A DNA stretch of 64,000 nucleotides, from NCBI GenBank assembly GCA_905160935.1, contig CAJHZI010000703.1, positions 33,501-97,500 of the forward strand, given 5' to 3'. The notes beneath the pieces were generated by a model. It saw only the letters and a list, made by a program, of their open reading frames with translations. It had not been told where the DNA came from and did not search any database. The position numbers and the translations under genes were made by a program. This document shows positions 1 through 11,212 of this stretch, one piece after another. How positions within the stretch are numbered: the stretch's first letter is position 1; the number at the start of each line of letters is the position of its first letter. The stretch comes from Enchytraeus crypticus (lineage: Eukaryota; Annelida; Clitellata; Enchytraeida; Enchytraeidae).

Positions 1-347
1 ATGAGTAGTCGTTTCTCAGTGTACTACTGTATTATACGGTGGTTCGAATTCTGAGTAGAATTTAACATCACTCGCTGCATTCCCAGCAAAGTTTCAAACT
101 AACATTTTCGCTTAAAAGTCTCCAATCTCAGCGCGTTATAAGCGTGTATTAAATACGATCGGTAGGTTGTAGATTGTTTAACGTCAAGGTTCAGAAGCAC
201 GCGGCTTCTCTTCAAGACAACTCGACACACTCGAGTTACCGTCACAAAGATTACTGTAACAGTTAGTTACATAGTTTCATAGTTACAATAGTTATTAGAT
301 ACCATCCACTAGTTTATATACATATTTATTATATACATCCACTAGCC

Positions 348-480
348 GCGCTGATCTGAGAGTAAAATCTCGGACATTCACTGGACTGGCTACACGGACA
401 ATGGAAAGAAATTGCCTTACGGATTTAACATGCGGTATTAAAAGTGATAGATATGAACGTAGTTGATCATTTCACTATAA
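348..480 (+). mobile_element. SINE family A, 3' part
   Basis: Matches the body of a repeat seen more completely at 11492-11726 and 14447-14669: a GCTGATCTGAGAGTAAAATC segment, then CACTGGACTGGCTAC, and a tail ending GATCATTTCACTATAA. The tRNA-like head is missing here. A TTA microsatellite follows directly. Confidence 0.7.
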
Positions 481-588
481 TGTGTGTTATTATTATTATT
501 ATTATTTAGTAACACTATTATATTATAGTATATATGCATATATATACAGTATATATATATATATATATTCTCTCTCTTAGTGCACTGC

Positions 589-835
589 CTACTGGCAGGT
601 CCATGGTATATAACGCCTCCACTCTTCTCTGTCTTCCGCCTTCCTCTTCATTTCCACATATGAGTGGGTCTTTAAATCATCTAACATACCTAATCTCGGC
701 CTGCCCCTGCCTCTTTTTCCTTCCATTCTACCTTCTATGACCTCTTTTAATAGACCTTCCCCCCTTAGAATGTGTCCTATCCATCTCTTCTTCCTATTTC
801 TTAATACATTTATCAACTGTCTATCAGTGCCAACT
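589..835 (-). mobile_element. LINE reverse-transcriptase C-terminal remnant
   Basis: The minus strand reads through a 75-residue frame with the motif order typical of the C-terminus of non-LTR reverse transcriptases: RRKRWIGHILRGEG-like segment, then GKRGRGRPR, then EDREEWRR. The RGRPR plus R-x-W ending is known from RTE/CR1/Jockey-type elements; the clade is not resolved. No upstream RT core is present, so this is a 5'-truncated copy. A degraded relative lies at 1385-1765 and a short piece at 41217-41280. Confidence 0.7.
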
Positions 836-1140
836 CTCTCCAGGACTTTATTATTTTGTTATATATATATATATAATATTATATTATAGTATATATTATT
901 ATATATTATATTAGTAACACATACAGCTTCTACAGCCTCACATGACTGTTTGATACAAACACCACACGTGCAGCCTACTAACATACAATGGTTTTACGAG
1001 CGCTATAAAGAGCTCAAGGTTGTTCTATCCCTTCATTCTACTGGCGCTACATACCATTTCATTCTTCAGCCGATAGGGGAGAGGGTTTGGGCTGATTTTT
1101 ATTTGAATTCTATTCTTATAGAAAGCTGGTAAAGCAAATG

Positions 1141-1260
1141 TTAACGTTAGTTTCCTCACTCGAAGGCGATGTCAGTGACGGGTGTGCCCAGGATTTGAAC
1201 CCCGCACATTCTGATCCGCAGTCGAGTATCTTACCTACATCGTCACTGGCTCAAGCCAGT
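1141..1260 (-). mobile_element. SINE family B copy
   Basis: Reverse copy of a roughly 125-bp tRNA-derived SINE. On its sense strand it runs GGCGATGTCGGTAAGATACT, then a B-box-like GGTTCAAATCC, then CACTGACATCGC and GAGGAAACTGACGTTAA. At least a dozen related copies lie in the window. Confidence 0.75.
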
Positions 1261-1384
1261 AGCTATGTCGGACTTCTTACGAAAATATGAATGATGACAT
1301 AGTATTATATGTATTATTATATGTCTATATTATTATATATATATTATATATATTGTATTATATTATTATATTATATATTATATG

Positions 1385-1765
1385 TCTTAGCGCATTGCCA
1401 AACAGGTCCATGGCATGTAACTTTTTAAGCTATCTATTTCTGCAGACTTACTTCTCTTCTCTGTAATTATACCAATTTTGTAATCAAGTCCACCAACATT
1501 CCTTGTCTGCCTCTAAATCTCTCTCTTGCATTCTTCTATCCTGCAACAACCATTTCAGAAGTTTTATCACATTTATTAGCTTTGTATCTGCATCAACTCT
1601 CTCCAGAAGTTATTCATTTTTAATTTTGTGAGTCCAACTAACCTTTTCCTTCATGCTCCATGACCAAGTTTCCAATGCCTCTAGTTTCCTGATATCGTCT
1701 TTCTTTAATGTACACGCTTCACAATCATACACAAGTGTCAACCAAACCATTGTTTTTTCAGCCCT
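1385..1765 (-). mobile_element. Degraded LINE remnant
   Basis: Shares the arrangement and many words with the remnant at 589-835 (the CATTGCC...CAGGTCCATGG start, the CAACTCTCTCCAGAAG segment), but the reading frame is broken. It extends further upstream in the element than the first copy. Confidence 0.5.
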
Positions 1766-2258
1766 TCAGTGGAATTTGTGAGTTATGGAACGTTAAATAA
1801 TCTGATCATTTCAAAGTTCGAGATTCAGTTCCCGTTACCTCAGAAAACCCGACTTTTCGTCCTACCAAATTGCTCAACAGCTGAAGGCTGAATTCAACCA
1901 ATCAGAGAAGAGTGTAGGCCTCGTAGGCCTTGCTCATGAATATCTATACGGCGGTATCGTGTTTTAATACTCATCTGTAGAATTTTCCACGATGTTCCCA
2001 ATTAACAGCTGCAGGTTATGCGAGCTAGGGAAATCTAGACTTGGATCAATGCCAACAATGTCTCGCTTCCCCCCCCCCCCCCTCTCTATCTCCCTTAGAG
2101 TTCAAAAACTCTGCTCTTTATTTCTGGGTTAGCCAGAGAACAGAGCTAGAGTTCTTGGCATGGTTGATGGCCTTGCACCGCAATGGATCGCACTTCCTAG
2201 AGTATTGTATACCTGGACTGATAGGTGTCTGAAAGGATACAGCTGATTGAAGACTGGT

Positions 2259-2289
<31 letters not shown>

Positions 2290-2513
2290 GTAATAATAAT
2301 AACCACCGACAATTTCTATAGCGGTGTCATGGCCGGTGTCCGGTCTTCGAGACCGCTTTACAGGTTCCTGGCAGGTTAAAGCATACATTTTCTTTTGTGG
2401 ATCTCAATAAATCTCTGGGCCCCTAAAACTTAATTAGGGCCCCGGATGATCTGACTCCGGGCCCCTATGAGTGGCGTCCTAGCCCCGTATATCACGTGGT
2501 ACTCTGTGAGTCT

Positions 2514-2552
<39 letters not shown>

Positions 2553-2803
2553 GTTTAACGTCCGTTTCCTCATCCAGCCTGATCCAGGGACTCTGCGAGA
2601 CTTCAATAATAATTTGATTTTTTATAATGCACCGACTTAAGATTTCTATCCGGAAGAGAATAAATTGTTTTGGGAACTCCGTACCGGACCATTGTTAAAC
2701 TGGGACTTGAGTGGGGAATCTCATTGCCATCAGAGGCCTTGAGTTACAGACCCCGTATGATGCGCTTCTTTTAATCCATGTATGATACAGCAGACGTGAA
2801 AGA

Positions 2804-2840
<37 letters not shown>

Positions 2841-3280
2841 AAGTGAAAGAGAGAACGAAAGAACGAGAGACAGAGGGAGGCAGTCACTCAGAGTAGGATG
2901 GATAGAGATGGGGAGTGGGGCGTAGGATAGAAGATCTTGTAGAGGAGGAATAATTTATTCCACATCTTCTACTATGGCTTCAGCAATCCCGTTACATTTC
3001 ATTTCCTGAGTTTTTCCTCTCAAAATTTCTGCTACCCCACTACAAACCCACTCTGTACCCCACAATCACCTGTCAATCAACAAGGGCTGAGATGACGTGG
3101 CAGCATTCCATTGGAATATGGCTCGTCAAGTAGGCGGAGTTTAATTAATGGAGCGGGGTTCAATTCACTGGAGGAGTGGACTACATCAATATGGGAGGAG
3201 TCTAATTCAGTCCAGTGCAGATTATCTTCTACTGTTTCACTTGTTTACTCGTCTTACCTGCGATATAGACTCTGATAGCT
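1766..3280. other. No gene recognised; microsatellites and a SINE tail
   Basis: Contains TAA runs at about 2262-2300 and 2516-2550. The second is joined to a reversed SINE-C tail (GTTTAACGTCCGTTTCCTC, 2552-2590). A purine GA tract lies at about 2806-2880. No splice-flanked coding segment could be supported. Confidence 0.6.
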
Positions 3281-3430
3281 TCAGTTATCTTCAGTTATCT
3301 TCAGTTATCTTCAGTTATCTTCAGTTATCTTCAGTTAGCTTAAGTTATCTTCAGTTATCTTCAGTTATCTTCGGTTATCTGCAGTTATCTTCAGTTATCG
3401 TCAGTTATCTGCAGTTTTCTTTAGTAATTA
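3281..3430. repeat. 10-bp tandem repeat (TCAGTTATCT)
   Basis: About fourteen head-to-tail copies of a decamer, with occasional substitutions (AGTTAGCT, GGTTATCT, CGTCAGTT). The apparent reading frame across it (SYLQLSSV repeats) is a by-product of the repeat. Confidence 0.9.
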
Positions 3431-3493
3431 GATATTCTATACAATCTGAACTATCTTTACCAGAATCACTGCATAGCGGTAAGTTACTTTACA

Positions 3494-4954
3494 CTCCTAG
3501 AATGCCCCGTGTTGTGCTCGTGTGTGGTTAGACCACTGCAGAATAGGGCAACCGCACACAATATGTTGCGTGTACGTAAGAGGCGACTAAGGCAGGAGCT
3601 GAGGATGGCAAGAGGGGACCCACCTCATCATGAAATATTTTCCCCAGAATTAAATGTTAGTCAATTGCCATCTAACTTAGGAAGGCAACGGGAAACTACC
3701 ACAGTAGCCATACTTTTTCCAAGCTATAGGCTACATAAGGTAAGGATAAGGCATAGCTTTATAAAGGGATTAACTTGTTGATATAAGGAATGCTCTTATG
3801 GAGCGAGAAAGCAGACTTTGAGTATGAATATGTATCATGAACCTGCCACTTGGCAGTGCTCTGAAGAGAGAGATTGTCATATGAATGATCATTTCAATAT
3901 TCTATATGTTGAATGAGCTCGATGGAGGCCTAGAGTATCGTAGGCCTCTCTCGAGGCCTCTGCATATTTACATAGGCCTCTATGTAGGCCTTTATCGAGA
4001 CCCTTCTCTAGGCCTCTCTCTAGGCCTTTATCTAGACCTCTGTAAGTCACACCGCAGTGTTTTCTATTATATTGTAGTACAGAAAGCTTGCACAGTGTGA
4101 GGCTGCTGGCATTGCAGGGCTATACTTCTCAGACGTTCTATGCTATGAATTAGTGACTGCGTGTACTACCTGTGGAGTATACGTATTGTATAAGTGCAAG
4201 TGTAGCAAAGGCTATCTAGCGCTGTGCCGACAACAGAGCGTCCTAGTAATTAACACTGTAGAAAAGATAATAGCGATAGATTGCGATGAGGACTGAAGTC
4301 AGTTATTAGTAAAGCGCTAGCGTTATTAGTAAAGCGTTAGTTATTTAATGCTGTGTATCTACATGTAGCATTGAGATCATTGACTGGACTTGTGTAGTTG
4401 GTACATCTTCATATCTTGCCGTAGCTCTTCCTGTGAAATGATGTGAATGAGTGTAGTACTATAAAGCTGACGAGGCTGTAGGTCTATACAGCCGATCTTA
4501 TTAGAAATCCGCGAAAACGTTTTGAATTCTTGGAAATATGACATAACAAGCTCAAGATAAAGTTGAGAATAGAAAAGTTTCATAAGATGCAAGACGCAGA
4601 TATCTCGAGGATAAAGTCAAATGGTAGAGATTGATATCGGCGAGTATATCTTTCCGTTTATAAGAGCGGGTTTATAAGTGTAGCTAGATGCACATGTAAG
4701 TCTACAGTATGTGTAGCTGTGTAGTCACTCAGTAGCGCGCTTGTCTGTCACACAAGAGATTAGGGGTTCAACTCTGAATAACCTCGACCATGTTCTAGTA
4801 GTACACTCTATTAGACACTCGCCTTAGAACCTTTTTGAAATATTACTTTGTTAATTATTACAAGTACGACATACGCATGTGTTTACAGATGAAGATGTCG
4901 AGGTGCTCTTGATTAAGCGTAATTTTTCATTAATGATGTTGCTTTTGTTTAATA
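3494..4954. other. Repeat fragments, no gene recognised
   Basis: 3494-3640 resembles a piece of repeat family D (GTGTTGTGCTCG... AGGCGACTAA). 3930-4050 is an irregular AGGCCTCT-rich array. 4718-4790 has a tRNA-like string (GTCACTCAGTAGCGCGCTTG ... GGGGTTCAACTC) consistent with a degraded SINE head rather than a functional tRNA. The VKORC1 promoter should lie near the end of this stretch, but no motif stands out. Confidence 0.5.
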
Positions 4955-7291
4955 ATGCTTGGACACGATGTTAATGGTCTGTTACAATCAGGAGGCGGAG
5001 TCTTGGGCGGAGTCAGCGGTTTGATTGACAGCCTGTGGCAGACGATGGACGGTCACGTGATAGCCTGTGGGGCGGGGCTAGCGCTCAGCTGGTACGCCTA
5101 CCACGTGGAGACACGTAAACAAGCGTATGTATCCGTGCAATACATGCAAATACCTGCAATACAATCAAATACCTGCAATACTATCAAATACCTGCAATAC
5201 AAGCAAATACCTGCAATACTATTAAATATCTGTAATACAATCAAATACCTGCAATATACCATAACCTTATTGTATTATATAAGTAAACACTCGTATGTAT
5301 CTGTGCAATACAATTAAATACCTGCAATACAATTAAATACCTGCAATACAATTAACCTTATTGCATTATATAAGTAATTTGTGAGCCTAAACCTATGGCA
5401 ATGCTTGACATCAGCATTGATGATCATTACACTAAATATTATGCCAAATGCCAATCATCATCAGTTCCGTGCTTTTTGAAGAGAACATAGGGCGTCAACA
5501 TTCCTCCATTCGTTTCTATCGTCAGTAATCTTCACAGCGTCTTCCCATGAAATGTTTAATGCTCTCAAATCCTTGTTGATCGTATTGAGCCAAGAACTTC
5601 TAGGTCTTCCTCGTTTCCTTTTTCCGTGAGTTGGTTTTTCCAGTCAACTGCAGTTAACTGCAGTTATTGTGCCAATACATGTAATTAAAGGCATTACACT
5701 CTGTAAGTCGTTAGTATTACATGTATATATTTAACACAATCCATTGACAGTTATAATGCCTCAGTGTTGTGTGTGTAATTTGTACCAGGAACCCGCAGTA
5801 TGTGGCTGTGTGTGACCTCAGTGAAAACATGAGCTGCTCCAAAGTGCTCACATCGGAGTAAGTATTTCTACTTGAGCCTTGAGGCCCATCTTACGGGCTC
5901 TAGCTAATCTGTGCTGCATAGATTTCTAAAGTATGATGTGTCATTTATGATTCTTTTGTGCCTGACGTATGTTTTGTGTAACCTATATTTTGTGTGATCT
6001 ATATGTGTGTGACCTTTATTTATGTGACCTTATTTTTGTGAGACCTACAAATATATATGTATATATGTATATATGTTATATGTTTATATGTTTATATGTT
6101 TATATGTTTATATGTTTATATATGTTTGCGACCCTTATTAGTGATATATTTGCATGTCTGTGAATGTCTGTTTATGTGTATGTATATATATGTGTAGGCA
6201 TATCAAAGGTTTTGATTCGACTCAACGTATGTGGTGTGAGTATATATGTGTATGTGTTTGTGTGTGTGTGTGTGTGTGTGTATTTGTGAGTATGTATGTA
6301 TCGACATATCAGAGGCTTTGGTTTGACTTGACGTGTGTGGTGTGTGTATGTATGTCTAGGTATGTGTATATGGACATGTATGTGTATATGTGTGTATGTA
6401 TGTGTGTATGTGTATGTGTATATATATATACATGTGTGTATGTATGTGTAGGCATAGCGGAGTATTTGGTTTGCGTGATGTGTGTGTTTGTATGTCTATG
6501 TCTATGTATGTGTATGTGTGTATGCGTATGTGTATATGCATATGTGTATGTATACGTAGGTATAGCAGAGGATTTGGTTTGACTTGACGTGTGTGGTGTG
6601 TGTGTATGTATGTCTATGTCTATGTCTATGTATGTGTATGTGTGTGTATGTGTATGTGTATATGTATGTGTATATGTATGCGTAGGTATAGCAGAGGATT
6701 TGGTTTGACGAGGTACTTGGTGGGAGAGAAAAGCTCATTGAATCTACCTAACTGTATCGCTGGTCTCTGCTTCTACCTCCTACAAATATCACTACGTATG
6801 TCTGCTTATCTCTTTCTCTCTCGCCCTCTCTCTCTCTCTCTCTCTCGCACACTCGCTCTCCAATGGATAGGCGAAAGTGTCTCGTACAGGTCCATCAGTT
6901 TTCCTTTCTTCATTTATCTCAGCTCATCTGTTATCACTGATGGACTGGATGATTGATTGATTGATTGATTTACCGAGTCATTTATTTTAATAATTTATTT
7001 CTTGACTTTTTAAAGACTGAACTGCCTGAGTAACTGACTGCCTTATTGATTAAATATTTTCCTATAGATTGATAAATTGATTGATTTTGCGCAGACATCC
7101 TATTCGGCTCACACAGAGCCTGGGCTGTATATACGCTGTTCTACACAAGTCTTATATCCTGCCTCGGATCCCTCTACCTCGCCTACATTCTCGCATTTGT
7201 TCTCAAGGATCTCTGCATTGTTTGCATATCAACCTACGTCGTTAACATCGCTCTACTCGTGTTTAACTACAACCACTATAGACTGTTGTAG
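4955..7291 (+). CDS. VKORC1: Vitamin K epoxide reductase (VKORC1 family), four exons
   Basis: Exons at 4955-5124, 5789-5857, 6686-6795 and 7095-7291 join in phase (2, 2, 1) to 181 residues. The product is an ER-membrane, four-helix oxidoreductase that recycles vitamin K epoxide to the hydroquinone used in gamma-carboxylation. Visible family marks are the loop cysteines in [10 protein letters not shown] (C65, C73), YSRGFGL, the conserved Asn in LNLPN (N102), and the redox pair in [10 protein letters not shown] (C157, C160) followed by the Tyr that lies in the warfarin-site motif of the human protein (Y164). Human VKORC1 has 163 residues; the extra length is at the N-terminus, where a second in-frame Met (residue 31) could be the real start. 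VKORC1 versus VKORC1L1 orthology is not resolved. Introns 1 and 2 and the 3' end carry duplicated exon edges (see findings). Confidence 0.95.
5125..5360. repeat. VKORC1: 15-bp minisatellite with a copied exon-1 end
   Basis: Begins directly at the VKORC1 exon 1 donor. Units of AATACCTGCAATACA type repeat about twelve times. At 5279-5311 the string GTAAACACTCGTATGTATCT repeats the true exon end and donor (GTAAACAAGCGTATGTATCC, 5115-5134). Confidence 0.8.
5455..5640 (-). mobile_element. LINE reverse-transcriptase C-terminal remnant (second family)
   Basis: Inside VKORC1 intron 1. The minus strand encodes [17 protein letters not shown], then [13 protein letters not shown], then DRNEWRN, the usual C-terminal tail of non-LTR reverse transcriptases. 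It differs from the 589-835 remnant, so two LINE lineages are represented. Confidence 0.7.
6060..6685. repeat. VKORC1: TATG/GTGT-rich minisatellite carrying exon-3 starts
   Basis: VKORC1 intron 2 is a degenerate TATGTGTG array into which four copies of the acceptor and first bases of exon 3 are woven, at about 6193-6222, 6299-6330, 6447-6476 and 6554-6588. The true acceptor is at 6684-6685. Long frames across it (MCVCV-type) are repeat artefacts. Confidence 0.9.
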
Positions 7292-7425
7292 CGTCACTCA
7301 AGAGATCTTAAAGGTCTACGTGTTTCACATCGCTCTTCTCGTGTTTAACTACAACCACTATAGACTGTTATAGCGTCACTCAAGAGATCTTAAAGGTCTA
7401 CGTGTTTCACAGCGCTCTATAAACT
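7245..7425. repeat. VKORC1: 82-bp tandem duplication of the VKORC1 gene end
   Basis: The last fifteen or so codons, the stop and the early 3' UTR (from 7245) recur at 7327 and partly at 7409, exactly 82 bp apart each time. The second copy keeps the NYNHYRLL codons and a TAG. Confidence 0.9.
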
Positions 7426-7570
7426 GCTATAGCCGCGTAATTATTTTGCGTGATGAGTATATTTAAACCTGCGGATGTTGAAGTAGAAATTAAACCTTGT
7501 GATTGTTTTCTTCTACAGTTGTTGTTGTGTTGTTATTGTTGATTTTCTACTGAATTAGGCCTAAAAAAGC

Positions 7571-7691
7571 TAATGTCAGCGTCAGTTTTCTCACTCGAAA
7601 GCGATGTCAGTGACGGGCGAGCCCAGGATTTGAATCCCGCACATACTGATCCGCGGTCGAGTATCTTACCGACATCGCCACTGGCTCCAGC
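7571..7691 (-). mobile_element. SINE family B copy
   Basis: Near full-length reverse copy just downstream of VKORC1. It keeps the family landmarks AACGTCAGTTTCCTC-like, GGATTTGAATCCCGC and GGTCGAGTATCTTACCGACA. Confidence 0.8.
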
Positions 7692-8942
7692 CGAGTATTA
7701 GAAATACTTGTTGGCTAATGCTATTAATTGATATTGAAAGCATCATCTAAAAGTCAGCAACTCAGCATATATTTCTTCTTTTGTAAGAAAACTTTGGAGT
7801 TTAAGGATTGTCGCTAAAGCACAGATATAGCTAAGCAGTGGCGTAGCAAGAGGAGGCAGGAATGGGCATGTGCCTCCCCAAGATATCGTGTACAATTTTT
7901 ATTAAAACTAAAATATAAGTGCACACGTTGTATATCGTTTGTTCCCCAAGATTAAAGTGCCTCCCCAAGATTAAAGTGCCTCCCCAAGATTAAATCCTTG
8001 CTAAGCTACCGTAGCATATATAACATATATAACAACAATTAGAGTTCTAGAGTCATCAATGACAACATCGAGCACTATTGAGACAAAATCAAGCCGGCGA
8101 GCAAAAAATTGTCCAAAAACGGCGCAAATTGCAAAATCCAGATAATCAGTCCAAAGTGTACACGACTAGCTAAGCCTATATGCGCGTACGCCTAGTGGCT
8201 CAGTGGTAGAACCCGCGCCTCTTGAACGAAAGGTCGCGGGTTCGAGACTGCGCGTAGCGACGTGGGTGTTTCTCTTCCGAGGGGCGAATAAAACCTAGTC
8301 GTGTACACTTGAGGGTGTCAGGCCGATGGATAGCCGACCTTTAATTAATTAACGTTCCAGTTACTATCTAGACCCCTATCCCCTTTTCTATGCTACCCCG
8401 TTTAGGGGTTAGGCCTACCAAAAAGGAAGTATTGTAGCGACATCTGCGCGTAGTGGTAAATAGGATTTATATATGCCTACATGTTTTCGAAAACCCGATT
8501 AAATCTGCAATTTCTGTGTTTTTTAATCAAGGCAAAACACGCACACTTAAAAATACATTTCAAAACCGTGAAAATCCAGTATGTAGAAATCCAAAGTGGA
8601 CTTATTAATTGTATTTTCCAGTCATAATAATTTCACCCAGCAATAAACTATATAGTTGATCCAACCAGAAAATATTTAATTAATTAATAATTAATTAATT
8701 AATTAATTAATAATTAATTAATAATTAATTCATTTAACTGCATGGATTCGCATTGGCTACAGATTATGTATCAAGGACCAGTATATCCGTCGAAGGGTCC
8801 TTCTGGGATGTAATTCACTTGGAGTCGAAATGTAGCAATCAATTTAAATGGCATTGAATCCATGTAAATAGCCATGAAACCTTTTGCAAACGACCTTGTC
8901 AATAAGTATTGCGGAAAGAGACAAAACTTGAATTGAGTTTTC

Positions 8943-9015
<73 letters not shown>
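7692..9015. other. Repeat-rich spacer with a tRNA-like SINE head
   Basis: Holds a CCTCCCCAAGATTAAAGTG triplet repeat (about 7940-8000), a reversed family-E repeat (8060-8155), and a tRNA-like box pair at 8191-8262 (TGGCTCAGTGGTAGAA and GGTTCGAGACTGC). The acceptor ends of the tRNA-like unit do not pair, so I read it as a SINE head. A TAAT array (8670-8730) and a TA run (8947-9015) follow. No gene is seen. Confidence 0.6.
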
Positions 9016-9017
<2 letters not shown>

Positions 9018-9160
9018 TTCTCCTCAGCACATTTCTTTCGCAGATTGGTCTGGGTGAATTGATCTGTAGTGATATGTGCTGTTGGGGACGTCCCTGACAT
9101 CATTCCTGGATGAGGAAACGGTCGTTAAACCTTTATTATTATTATTATTATTATAAAAAA
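9016..9160 (+). mobile_element. SINE family C copy
   Basis: Landmarks are GCAGATTGGTCTGGGTGAAT, TGATCTGTAGTGATATGTGC, GACGTCCCTGACATCAT and GAGGAAACGGTCGTTAAACC, ending in (TTA)n. The same order recurs at 25678-25777, 39123-39276 and 54328-54480. Confidence 0.8.
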
Positions 9161-9283
9161 AGCAGTCTATATTATTCTTATTATTATATTATTATTATTA
9201 TTATATAATTAACTAGCGTTATGAACTGGATATATTAAATTAAAGCATTATTTTAACAATGGAAGTGTTTTCCATGTTTCTGG

Positions 9284-11101
9284 TTACGTCAGGACACTAA
9301 CAGCGTCCACATAGTGTTTCTGAACCACATCGCGACCGTCACCTAACACGTCAGTGATCTCATTGTCGAGGTTCAACTGTTCACCAGTAATTTGTTCATT
9401 CAACTCTTCCAATTCAGTGTCCTGCAACTCACCGGGCTCGCTTTCCGCAACGCTATAAATCCTTTCCACGATTCCATTAGCGGATTCTGCATGTTCAGAC
9501 ATAAGTCCCAGCGCCCTTCTCCCTGCCTCCCCTGTCGTATTCCGTGATAAACTCTGCAGGGAATGTCGAGGGGAAGCGTGACTGGGATTGGACGGGGCAT
9601 GCCGCTGATTGCAGGGAGATCTGGACATATGGCTGGGTGAGGAGGGGTAGCCAGCCTGAGTACCAGAGGAGCCACCGCATTCGTCAGGCCTCTGTTCCAT
9701 TGTCCTCTCGTGAGTCCCGTAGTTCTTAGCCTTCACTGTTTTAATGCGCCTCTGGTCGTTGTGATATGTAGCGACCCACGTTCGGTTCGTGAAAATTTCA
9801 TTCATTCTCTTTACCACACTCTCTGACTCTTCAAGCCCTTCGACAGGCTGACTGCTTAAATTTCTCCGAGGATCGACCAATGACAGCCTCGATACCTGCC
9901 TCTTCCTACTCGAATGGAATTTATTCCTACCATCCCTGGAGGCACCCATGAGGGTCTCGGCCTTCGAGCATCTAGGGGATACGGCGTTGGTACGCCGTGG
10001 AGGACAGGGCTGAGAGGCGGCGGAGAAACGCTCCCTGAGGCTGTAGCCCAGGACTCCCTGTTCGAGACGGCGCAGTGAGATGGGCTTATAACCTCGGCAC
10101 ACTGACTGAATAGCCTCTGAGTCACTCTCCAACAAACCTAAGGAGCTCTCTTTGTAGATAGCAGTCACAGTTGGGGTGGAAGTGAAGTCAGAGGTCTTGT
10201 AAGGGTTGTGAGCGTCATATTTGAATAGCGCAGATTGAGGAGGAGAAGCGTCTGTAGATGGACTAGTAGACAAAACTCTCTTAATCACATCACTTTCTTC
10301 CGTTGCATCAGCCTTGGCAAGACCTATGGCAGGTGCCGTAAGTTCGGGTTGAAGTTCATGAAGATCTTCAGAAACTAGTTGATGTGCATGAAGAACTTCA
10401 TTATCAGTCTGACCATGATGATGATATTCCGAACGGAGCTGTGCATGTGGGTAGACTGTTGAAGAATGGCGGGGTGAAATTAAATTCTGAGTGTGAGCCA
10501 AGCTGTTGGAGAGAGAAGTAGAACGAATTAGATAATCAGATGCAAGAGTGTTTTCAGTTGTAACATAGCTATCTGTCCGATTTGCACTAAAGGTCCCCCT
10601 TACACAGATGGCATTATATCTCTGTAGGCAGATTGAGAGTCTCTGTCTCAAGAAGCTGGTTTCGCGCTTATCTCCTGTAGCGGCGGATAAATGATGACCC
10701 AGTGAAGAAATAAATTCGCTTCCTTCCTTATTCATAGGACCTAAAGTCTCGAGAGCAAGTGGTATGAAACAATAGCTACGAGACAATTCATGATATTTGC
10801 TTATTTTTCTGTCGGCGGCTAGTTCAGCAGCTCCACCAGCTGACACCGAAGACACGTTTAAATAAGACTTAGCTACGGTATCTGTTACTGTAACATCCCA
10901 AAGCAGAGATTTGCCACCTTTCCACGGGATCAGAGTAAGACCATCTGGTCTTTTGCCATCTGATCTAGAAATTCCAGTCGGATCTAATTTGGAGGGTATA
11001 TTGGCCTTAATCAGGGCATGCCAAATTATGTGATTTATGTTGTGATTTATGTTATTATTATTATTATTATATAGTATATATATTTTTATATATGGTAACA
11101 C
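9284..11101 (-). CDS. Retrotransposon-type endonuclease domain with long unexplained extension
   Basis: An uninterrupted 605-codon frame. Its first 25 residues translate a TTA microsatellite, so the true start is upstream or lost. Residues about 27-170 resemble the restriction-like (PD-D/E-x-K type) C-terminal domain found in some reverse-transcriptase proteins: GKRPDGLTLIPW (RPD at 51-53), LLWDVTVTDT (68-75), then SAGGAAELAADRK, ALETLGP and FLRQRLS. That region normally ends the protein. Here about 430 further residues follow, rich in Ser, Glu and His with no domain I recognise, ending in an acidic ELQDTELEELNEQ stretch. There is no RT core upstream, so it is a 5'-truncated element, a fusion, or a domesticated gene. 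It lies between VKORC1 and THOC1, opposite in strand to both. Confidence 0.6.
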   Translation of the reverse strand: MLPYIKIYILYNNNNNNINHNINHIIWHALIKANIPSKLDPTGISRSDGKRPDGLTLIPWKGGKSLLWDVTVTDTVAKSYLNVSSVSAGGAAELAADRKISKYHELSRSYCFIPLALETLGPMNKEGSEFISSLGHHLSAATGDKRETSFLRQRLSICLQRYNAICVRGTFSANRTDSYVTTENTLASDYLIRSTSLSNSLAHTQNLISPRHSSTVYPHAQLRSEYHHHGQTDNEVLHAHQLVSEDLHELQPELTAPAIGLAKADATEESDVIKRVLSTSPSTDASPPQSALFKYDAHNPYKTSDFTSTPTVTAIYKESSLGLLESDSEAIQSVCRGYKPISLRRLEQGVLGYSLRERFSAASQPCPPRRTNAVSPRCSKAETLMGASRDGRNKFHSSRKRQVSRLSLVDPRRNLSSQPVEGLEESESVVKRMNEIFTNRTWVATYHNDQRRIKTVKAKNYGTHERTMEQRPDECGGSSGTQAGYPSSPSHMSRSPCNQRHAPSNPSHASPRHSLQSLSRNTTGEAGRRALGLMSEHAESANGIVERIYSVAESEPGELQDTELEELNEQITGEQLNLDNEITDVLGDGRDVVQKHYVDAVSVLT

Positions 11102-11212
11102 TGTCTGTTTACAGTTGTGGTAGCGATATTAGAGGATTATCGAGGATTTCTAAATTATTAGATTTGTCAGTTTAATATTTAATTTCTTGTCAAATCCGTA
11201 TGAGAAAGAACG

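Noticed and set aside
6154-6956. Open frames rich in Cys, Val, Tyr and Met near VKORC1
   Set aside because: They read TATGTGTG microsatellites in intron 2 and run into the true exon 3 only by position.
8188-8262. Possible tRNA gene
   Set aside because: A- and B-box-like words are present but the acceptor and anticodon stems do not form. It continues into repeat sequence, so it is a SINE head.
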